A stretch of 10,796 nucleotides of DNA, from NCBI GenBank assembly GCA_900547135.1, contig URFJ01000067.1:1-10796 (forward strand). The letters are read 5' to 3'. A program made the translations under genes and the position numbers. The notes beneath the pieces are model-generated. The model made no database searches. It had not been told where the DNA came from and worked only from the letters and a program-made list of their open reading frames with translations. Source of the DNA: an uncultured Eubacteriales bacterium (GTDB taxonomy: Bacteria > Bacillota > Clostridia > Christensenellales > CAG-138). Positions 5,919 to 10,796 of this stretch are shown one piece after another. How positions within the stretch are numbered: the first letter of the stretch is position 1; each line of letters starts with the position of its first letter.

Positions 5919-5947
5919 ATAATAGCTTAACAATAGTCCTAACGCAA
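5919..5947 (-). promoter_or_regulatory. Candidate promoter for the lipoprotein gene
   Basis: On the minus strand TTGCGT (5947-5942) and TATTAT (5924-5919) are 17 nt apart. The resulting leader of about 70 nt would contain a TGGCGG-CGAA-CCGCCA hairpin (5888-5903) and a CCGTATACGG palindrome (5864-5873) before the ribosome binding site. The hexamers are imperfect. Confidence 0.4.
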
Positions 5948-6323
5948 TCATGTTTGGGATATTTTGCAGGCCGCCATGATATAATTGAGCTATTTATAGG
6001 CCTTTTTAAAACTTAACCCGGATTCAGAGATCAAATTACATGGACTTCGGTGAAATTTATGATAATTATATATAATCATTATTATTTTGTTTTTAATTTT
6101 TTATTACGGATCCAATCCGTATAATCCAGCTTTTATATCGCGCTCCCATGTTTTTGGCATGGCCTTAGGGTCATACGTCACGCACCGTTAACATATCAAC
6201 AGAAAACAATGGAATTGGGTATGAATAAAGCATATTGGGGCATTGATAAGGGGATTGAGGTCGCATTCATATTGGCTGGGACAATTAAGCAGGGTCCGTC
6301 AAATTCTTCGGGCACGGCCCTTA
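5948..6323. other. Intergenic region with AT-rich island
   Basis: I see no gene here. Bases 6053-6106 hold only three G/C in 54, including a near-palindrome around 6058-6078. A 6-bp hairpin, ACGGAT-CCA-ATCCGT (6106-6120), follows directly, and a CCATG/CATGG stem lies at 6146-6162. The frame that runs from 6209 into the membrane protein has no ribosome binding site and overlaps the promoter of that gene, so I treat it as untranslated. Confidence 0.5.
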
Positions 6324-6352
6324 TTGCCAATCGCGCCCAATTCCTGTATAAT
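6324..6352 (+). promoter_or_regulatory. Promoter of the glycosyltransferase/lplA operon
   Basis: TTGCCA (6324-6329) and a perfect TATAAT (6347-6352) are separated by exactly 17 nt. Transcription would start near 6359, leaving a leader of about 33 nt before the ATG at 6392. This placement argues against an upstream start for the gene. Confidence 0.8.
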
Positions 6353-6391
6353 TATTTTGGTATATATAACTGCAAGTCGAAAGGAGCACAA

Positions 6392-7672
6392 ATGGAGAAA
6401 CTTCCTGAGAAGAAACGATCGCTTTTTGATCTTAATATGCTTGGCATCGTTATTATAATGCTGCTCGGCTACGTCCTTATTCACGACTTGTTCGGGGGCA
6501 CGCTTTTTTCGTACAACTCGTGGGACAGCTACACGCTACAGGCGCTTTCCTGGCGCGAGGGCCGCTTGGATCTGGGAAGAAATTACGAATACCTGGAACT
6601 TGCGATATTCGAGGGCAAGTACTATGTATCCTTCCCCCCGGTTCCAAGCGTCGTCGTGCTGCCGCTTACCTTCATATTTGGAGCCAATGTTCCCAGCAAC
6701 TTTATATCAGCCCTATACGGGATAATTACCACGTTATTGGCTTATAAGGTGCTTAGGGTTGTAAACATGGAAAAAGGCGCGGCATCGCTCCTTGCCATGC
6801 TTGTCGTATGGGGTTCAAACGCGATGTGGATGAGTACGTCCGGAGGCGTGTGGTTCCAGGCGCAGCTGCTGAATATGCTGTTATTGACCGCGGCGGTATA
6901 CTGCGCGCTTAAGGATAAAAGGAAAACCGCCTATGCGCTGGTCGCGCTGGCGGTAGGCTGCCGGCCGTTCTCAGCGGCGGGCTTTTTGGCCCTGTTCGTA
7001 TATTTCTATACGCGCGACAGGGCTAAGGAGGGTTCAAAGGGGTTTTTTAAAACCGCGCTTTCGCAGTGGCCCTGTTTTATCATTCCCTTGCTGGTTGCAG
7101 GCGCGTATATGTGGTATAACGCCGCGCGCTTCAATAACCCGCTTGAGTTTGGGCACAACTACCTGCCCGAGTTTATGGCCGCTCCGAACGGACAGTTTGA
7201 TTTCAGCTATATACCCCAGAACCTTAAAAATATTTTTCTAAACTTTATTACTTTTGAAGAGGGGCTAAAGCTTAAATATTCGATATTCAACGGCTTCATA
7301 TTCTTCATTGCCAACCCGATATTCTTAATGCTGTTTGTGCGTATACTTGCCGACGCGCTTAAAAAGCGCATGGATTCTGTGCGGATAGCCATTATTGCGT
7401 CAATCTTGCTCAACCTGCTTTTGCTGTGCGCGCATAAGACGTTTGGCGGCTGGCAGTTCGGGGCCCGCTATACCGTGGATATGATCCCCCTGGTGCTGTT
7501 CTATCTGGCGTATGGGGCAAAGGATTTGGAACCTGTGGACAAGGACGCTGTTAAAAACGCGCAGGGCTGCCATGCCTGGTCGCTGAAGCGGTATGAGGGC
7601 CTGCTTTGCATCCTTGCCATAATGTTCAACGTTTATGGGGCGCTTGCAATGCACTTCCTCTACGGATCATGA
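6392..7672 (+). CDS. Polytopic membrane protein, probable GT-C-type glycosyltransferase
   Basis: A 426-residue integral membrane protein with about ten or eleven hydrophobic helices (near 16-33, 84-99, 104-123, 130-147, 155-172, 178-206, 228-245, 299-319, 331-347, 362-376, 402-420). The architecture suggests the GT-C fold of lipid-linked sugar transferases (PMT/ArnT-like, GT39-related). A long first outer loop (34-82) carries acidic residues (Asp45 in SWDSYTLQA) and ends GKYYVSFPPVPS, like the Tyr/Pro-Pro segment of that family. A late GGWQFGARY motif (352-360) precedes another helix. If so, it moves a sugar from a polyprenyl-phosphate donor to an acceptor outside the membrane; donor and acceptor are unknown. 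Start: ATG 6392 has AAAGGAG (6380-6386) five bases upstream and lies downstream of the promoter; the longer frame from 6209 lacks both. The assignment rests on topology and motifs only. Confidence 0.8.
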   Translation: MEKLPEKKRSLFDLNMLGIVIIMLLGYVLIHDLFGGTLFSYNSWDSYTLQALSWREGRLDLGRNYEYLELAIFEGKYYVSFPPVPSVVVLPLTFIFGANVPSNFISALYGIITTLLAYKVLRVVNMEKGAASLLAMLVVWGSNAMWMSTSGGVWFQAQLLNMLLLTAAVYCALKDKRKTAYALVALAVGCRPFSAAGFLALFVYFYTRDRAKEGSKGFFKTALSQWPCFIIPLLVAGAYMWYNAARFNNPLEFGHNYLPEFMAAPNGQFDFSYIPQNLKNIFLNFITFEEGLKLKYSIFNGFIFFIANPIFLMLFVRILADALKKRMDSVRIAIIASILLNLLLLCAHKTFGGWQFGARYTVDMIPLVLFYLAYGAKDLEPVDKDAVKNAQGCHAWSLKRYEGLLCILAIMFNVYGALAMHFLYGS

Positions 7673-7711
7673 TATAAATGGGGATTAAGGCTGAAAAAAT
7701 TTTTATAAATC

Positions 7712-7734
7712 GAGCGCGGCTCATGGCCGTGCTC
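7712..7734 (+). other. RNA hairpin in the gap between two operon genes
   Basis: A 9-bp stem with one G-U pair, GAGCGCGGC (7712-7720) with GCCGTGCTC (7726-7734), and a TCATG loop sits in the 91-nt gap. No T-run follows, so it is not a normal terminator. It may affect mRNA stability, processing or partial read-through. Confidence 0.45.
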
Positions 7735-7763
7735 ACGACACACCATAAGACAGGAGATATATT

Positions 7764-8678
7764 ATGAGTCCGTCCAAAAAGCTTGATGAATGCGCTTCAA
7801 AGCGAAGGCGCCATTCCTATGTTACATTTGCTATTCTGGCTGTCGGAGGCCTTATCATTGTACTAGGCATGTTCATGAAGATCCCCTATTCGTTTTACAT
7901 CGGAATGGCGTTTGTGGTGCTTTCGCTGGTGTATGCGGGCGTATTCGTCGATCCGTCGGAAAAGCGGTTTTATACTACCTTTGAGCAGGAGTATGTCTTT
8001 AAAAGGTTTGAAGAGGCTTTCGGAAAGTATGCCTACAGCGCGAAAAACGGGCTTAGCAAGGAGGACGTAACGGAGATAGGCTTTATTGAAAAGGGAAGGA
8101 CTTATATAACGCGCCGCCGTTTCGCGGCCATGTACCGGGGCGTGGTGTTTGACACGTCGCACGTGCTTTTCAAGCATAACGCGCGCGGCAAGCTAAGCCC
8201 CGAGATAAAGCCCTCTTACCAGGCCCAGCTTATACGCATGCTGGGGCTTACGGGCTATGATTTCCCAGACATCACCATAAGGCCCAAGGGCGTTGAGCAT
8301 ACCGAGGGCCTGCGCCACAGGATGAACAGGGAAAAGCAGCTTGTGCCAGACGCCGGCACCGAGGAATTCGCCAGGTATTTCGAGGTGCTGTGCTTAAAGC
8401 CAGAGGATGCCGGATGCCTGGATGAGCGGCTGTGCGGCATGATTTTAAATTACAGGGCCTGCATACGAAACGTTGCGCCAAAGGCGGGGCTGTTCATCCG
8501 GTTTACCGGGGAGAGCGCCGACCTTATGATAGGCAACTGGGACAATATGCTGATGCCGCCGCTCAGGGAGGGCACGCCGGACGTGATGTACAAGCGGTAT
8601 GTCGACCAGGCCATTGACCTGATTACGGATTTTGTGGACATACTTATTCCAAAGGGCAGGGAGGCAATAGAGGATTGA
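7764..8678 (+). CDS. Two-helix membrane protein resembling the DUF3137 family
   Basis: A 304-residue protein. A basic N-terminal segment (KKLDECASKRRRH) is followed by two transmembrane helices (about 19-38 and 43-62) and a cytoplasmic domain of some 240 residues, assuming the basic end stays inside. The order of elements recalls DUF3137 proteins: an N-terminal helical pair, a middle part with GVVFDTSHVLFKHNARGKLS (126-145), and a later EEFARYFEVLCLKPEDAGCLDERLCGMILNY-type segment (starting near 199) where the family has its 'F.k.F.V' motif. No catalytic motif is apparent and the biochemical role of that family is unknown. The ATG at 7764 has AGGAG (7752-7756) seven bases upstream. It lies 91 nt after the glycosyltransferase and 34 nt before lplA, so the three genes are probably cotranscribed. 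Confidence 0.85.
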   Translation: MSPSKKLDECASKRRRHSYVTFAILAVGGLIIVLGMFMKIPYSFYIGMAFVVLSLVYAGVFVDPSEKRFYTTFEQEYVFKRFEEAFGKYAYSAKNGLSKEDVTEIGFIEKGRTYITRRRFAAMYRGVVFDTSHVLFKHNARGKLSPEIKPSYQAQLIRMLGLTGYDFPDITIRPKGVEHTEGLRHRMNREKQLVPDAGTEEFARYFEVLCLKPEDAGCLDERLCGMILNYRACIRNVAPKAGLFIRFTGESADLMIGNWDNMLMPPLREGTPDVMYKRYVDQAIDLITDFVDILIPKGREAIED

Positions 8679-8712
8679 TGGCATGGATGGGATGTGCCTG
8701 GAGGCGGACGTT

Positions 8713-9678
8713 ATGAACACGGTTATAACCTCTGAATCCACAGATCCATGGCGCAACCTGGCGCTGGAGGAGTTGCTTTTCACTTCGCACAGCGAGGGAA
8801 TAGTGCTGTATCTTTGGCAAAACAGGAACACCGTTGTAATAGGGCGCAATCAGAACGCGTGGAAGGAGTGCCGCGCCGAGCTGCTTGAGCGCGAAGGCGG
8901 CCGGCTTGCACGGCGCACGTCGGGAGGCGGCGCCGTGTTCCACGACATGGGAAACCTGAACTTCACGTTTATAACGCCGCGGGATGGCTATAACCTTGAA
9001 AGGCAGCTTGGGGTAATACTTGAGGCGGTGCGCTCACAGGGCGTCAACGCGAAGTTTACTGGAAGGAACGACCTTGTCACGGCTGCTGGCGGCAAATTTT
9101 CGGGAAACGCGTTTTGCTTTTCGCGTGCCAAGGGTCTGCACCACGGCACAATTCTTGTAGATGTGAATATGGATAAGCTATCGCGATACCTGGCTCCATC
9201 CGCTGATAAGCTCAAAAGCAAGGGCGTGGACAGCGTCCGTTCGCGTGTGGCAAACCTCAGGGAGCTTAACCCAGCCATCACCATTGATTCAATGGCAGCC
9301 GCTGTAGAGGCCGCGTTTAAGGCCGAATATGGCGAATGCGTCCGGGTGGACGGGGATTCGCTGGACAGGCGCAGGCTTTGCGCACTTGAGGAGCGGCATG
9401 CGTCCTGGGAGTGGCGCATGGGAAAAACGCCCGAGTTCAATGTTGAGTTTAACACCCGCTTTTCATGGGGCGGTATAGAGCTATGCTTCAGGGTTAAGGA
9501 TGGGACGATACTGGATACAACCGCGTACTCGGACGCAATGGACGAGGCGTTTATCCGCCAGCTTCCAGGGCTATTGACAGGTCGCCGCCTCAACGCGCGG
9601 GAGATGGAAGCGCTTTCGCTGTCCAAAAACCCAATGCTCGCGGACATAGGCCGCTGGCTTGCGGAAGTAGGCGCGTAG
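8713..9678 (+). CDS. lplA: Lipoate-protein ligase A
   Basis: A cytoplasmic enzyme that activates lipoate with ATP and attaches it to a lysine of lipoyl domains, such as GcvH or 2-oxoacid dehydrogenase E2 subunits. Family motifs, counted from the chosen start: NLALEE (15-20), the lipoyl-AMP loop RRTSGGGAVFHD (67-78), GRND (117-120), the catalytic lysine in KFSGNA (Lys128), HHGTILVDV and KSKGVDSVRSRVANL. A C-terminal accessory domain (about 240-321) gives the full two-domain LplA length. The start ATG 8713 (MNTVITSESTDPW) has GGAGG (8700-8704) eight bases upstream and matches the usual family N-terminus. An ATG at 8683 would add ten unconserved residues and has no good ribosome binding site. 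It is the last gene of the probable operon. No clear terminator follows, only a GC hairpin at 9800-9813 without a T-run, and no target protein gene is in view. Confidence 0.96.
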   Translation: MNTVITSESTDPWRNLALEELLFTSHSEGIVLYLWQNRNTVVIGRNQNAWKECRAELLEREGGRLARRTSGGGAVFHDMGNLNFTFITPRDGYNLERQLGVILEAVRSQGVNAKFTGRNDLVTAAGGKFSGNAFCFSRAKGLHHGTILVDVNMDKLSRYLAPSADKLKSKGVDSVRSRVANLRELNPAITIDSMAAAVEAAFKAEYGECVRVDGDSLDRRRLCALEERHASWEWRMGKTPEFNVEFNTRFSWGGIELCFRVKDGTILDTTAYSDAMDEAFIRQLPGLLTGRRLNAREMEALSLSKNPMLADIGRWLAEVGA

Positions 9679-9903
9679 GCGTGGACACTTGGTTTTCCAG
9701 GCGGTAATGCGTCACGCGCCGCTGAGCCACCATAGTACCTGTCAGTTGAGCGCAATGCATTGTAAGTTAGGCTGGCGGTTCAGGGCCACAATTCCGGCCG
9801 GCGGGTTCCCGCCTTGTCAAAGAGCCGCCAAATACGGTGCTTGGGTCATTAACTCCTTGGGCTATGAGTTTATAGCGGTTGTCCGCGGCGGGGAGCTTTG
9901 TTT

Positions 9904-10659
9904 TCAATCCTCCTCAACGGTTGCTATTTCTACCCATGCAGGATAAAAGCCGCTGTTGATAGCTACGTTCCATGAGTGAAGGTTGGACAGGCTTGTGCCG
10001 TAAAACGGGATATAACCCCTTTTGAGTATTTCATTTCTAAGCAGCGAAACGAGCGACGCAGCGATTCCCCTGCCTCTGAACGGGGGGAAGACGTCTATGC
10101 CGATCTGCCACATGTTTTGGCAGTCAGCCGAACAGCCCGCAAGCCCCATTATACCGCCGTCCTTGTCGAGCGCTGCTACGGCCAGCACGTCGGGGCGCTT
10201 TGGGTCGAATTCCTTGCACAATGCATTTGGGAATCCTCCTCCGTAAAGGCCCATGATACCGTCTGTTTCGTACCACCTTACCTTTACGCCGGCCCTAACT
10301 TCTGCAAACCCGGGACGGGGGAGAAACATGTGGTGGCTCTGGCCCAGGCGTTTCCCGTGTAGGGCAAGCTGAGCTTCGAGTTCCATAAGGGAGCCATGCT
10401 CAAACAGATAATGCCCCGGCTTTGATGCCGCATAGTCCCTAAGCCAGGGGTGCAGCGCCTCGTCCGCGGATATGACGGCGTTTTTGCCCGTCGTGACCAT
10501 TGAAAAGAAAGATGTGCCCCTGATATACTCGCGTCTGCCATGGCGTATGGCAGGTACGGTTATTATGTTCACGTTATTGTCAAAATCAGAAGGGCGGCAA
10601 TTTAAGTCCAGCGCAAGCTGACGTTTAAGCGTCAGCTCCGTATCCAGCCTGTTCAGCAT
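9904..10659 (-). CDS. GNAT-family N-acetyltransferase
   Basis: A 251-residue protein. The C-terminal half is a GNAT fold: a strand WQIGIDVF (184-191) leads into the acetyl-CoA pyrophosphate loop FRGRGIA (194-200), followed by a helix (ASLVSLLRNEILKRG) and the final NLHSWNVAINSGF motif (227-238). The N-terminal ~130 residues are a separate region (LKRQLALDLN, then ENVxx-like strands), as in the larger Bacillota GNAT proteins grouped with ZmaR-type acetyltransferases. It should transfer acetyl from acetyl-CoA to an amine; the substrate is unknown. The start ATG 10659 has GGAG seven bases upstream (minus strand). The TTG (10692) and ATG (10677) further upstream have no ribosome binding site and lie at or near a TATAAT. 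It faces lplA tail to tail. Confidence 0.9.
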   Translation of the reverse strand: MLNRLDTELTLKRQLALDLNCRPSDFDNNVNIITVPAIRHGRREYIRGTSFFSMVTTGKNAVISADEALHPWLRDYAASKPGHYLFEHGSLMELEAQLALHGKRLGQSHHMFLPRPGFAEVRAGVKVRWYETDGIMGLYGGGFPNALCKEFDPKRPDVLAVAALDKDGGIMGLAGCSADCQNMWQIGIDVFPPFRGRGIAASLVSLLRNEILKRGYIPFYGTSLSNLHSWNVAINSGFYPAWVEIATVEED

Positions 10660-10691
10660 GGGCGTTCTCCGTTCCATGAGTTTTATATGCA

Positions 10692-10720
10692 ATTATAGCG
10701 TTAAAAAGGGTTTTCGTACA
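10692..10720 (-). promoter_or_regulatory. Candidate promoter of the GNAT gene
   Basis: On the minus strand a perfect TATAAT (10697-10692) lies 33 nt before the chosen ATG. The hexamer 17 nt upstream, TGTACG (10720-10715), matches the -35 consensus poorly, so recognition may depend mostly on the -10. Confidence 0.45.
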
Positions 10721-10760
10721 GGGGCGTTGGACTCTAGGCAGAGAACCGCGCAGCCCGCCC

Positions 10761-10796
10761 TTACGTGAAAGGCTCCAGCCAGTCCAGCGCAAGCTG
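10761..10796 (-). CDS. Possible last codons of a further minus-strand gene
   Basis: Reading inward from the right edge on the minus strand, one frame gives QLALDWLEPFT and TAA (10763-10761). The gap to the GNAT promoter would fit a gene end here. Another frame stays open to about 10696, so the choice is uncertain with so little sequence. Confidence 0.22.
   Translation of the reverse strand, partial: QLALDWLEPFT

Noticed and set aside
6209..6391. 61-codon N-terminal extension of the membrane protein
   Set aside because: No ribosome binding site at 6209; the extension overlaps a strong promoter, and ATG 6392 has AAAGGAG at good spacing.
8988..9755. 255-residue frame antisense to lplA
   Set aside because: Ser/Arg-rich shadow frame opposite a gene with clear LplA motifs.
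9679..9903. Plus-strand frame (9689-9946) and GC hairpin (9800-9813) after lplA
   Set aside because: The frame runs into the end of the opposite GNAT gene and has no ribosome binding site; the hairpin lacks a T-run, so I did not call a terminator.

Overview
The window looks like a chromosomal stretch of a Bacillota bacterium of the Clostridia type. The evidence is RicT (a protein typical of this phylum), a methionine T-box in front of metG, AGGAGG-type ribosome binding sites, lipoboxed small lipoproteins, and what I read as a decayed type I-C CRISPR repeat pair. Base composition is balanced, and ATA (Ile) and AGG (Arg) codons are common. I cannot place it below class level.

Layout, left to right. 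(1) The 3' end of an unrecognised, probably exported protein (to 701), closed by a terminator. (2) ricT on the minus strand (879-1694) with its own terminator at 790-831. (3) A gene-free, repeat-rich stretch (about 1705-2550) with two unrelated ~90-bp repeat families, each present as two ~95% identical direct copies, plus strong hairpins and a perfect 30-bp palindrome. (4) A consensus-like promoter, a T-box with an AUG specifier, and metG (2982-4985), then one or two terminators. (5) A decay zone (5138-5401): one nearly complete I-C-like CRISPR repeat, a 36-nt spacer, half a second repeat, and a start-codon-less remnant resembling a signal peptide gene. (6) A small minus-strand lipoprotein with a TTG start (5402-5839). 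(7) A 550-nt intergenic region with an AT-rich island and a good promoter at its right end. (8) A probable plus-strand operon: a GT-C-like membrane glycosyltransferase, a two-helix membrane protein resembling DUF3137, and lipoate-protein ligase lplA (6392-9678). (9) A minus-strand GNAT acetyltransferase (9904-10659), and possibly the last codons of another minus-strand gene at the right edge.

The recognised genes are mostly housekeeping: an RNA-processing regulator (RicT), translation (MetRS under tRNA-Met control) and lipoate attachment (LplA). ricT and metG are also close together in Bacillus subtilis, but here they are divergent and separated by the repeat block, which suggests a local rearrangement. 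I see no complete new multi-gene system. The parts most worth a second look are the CRISPR relic, the two paired repeat families and the broken signal-peptide remnant.
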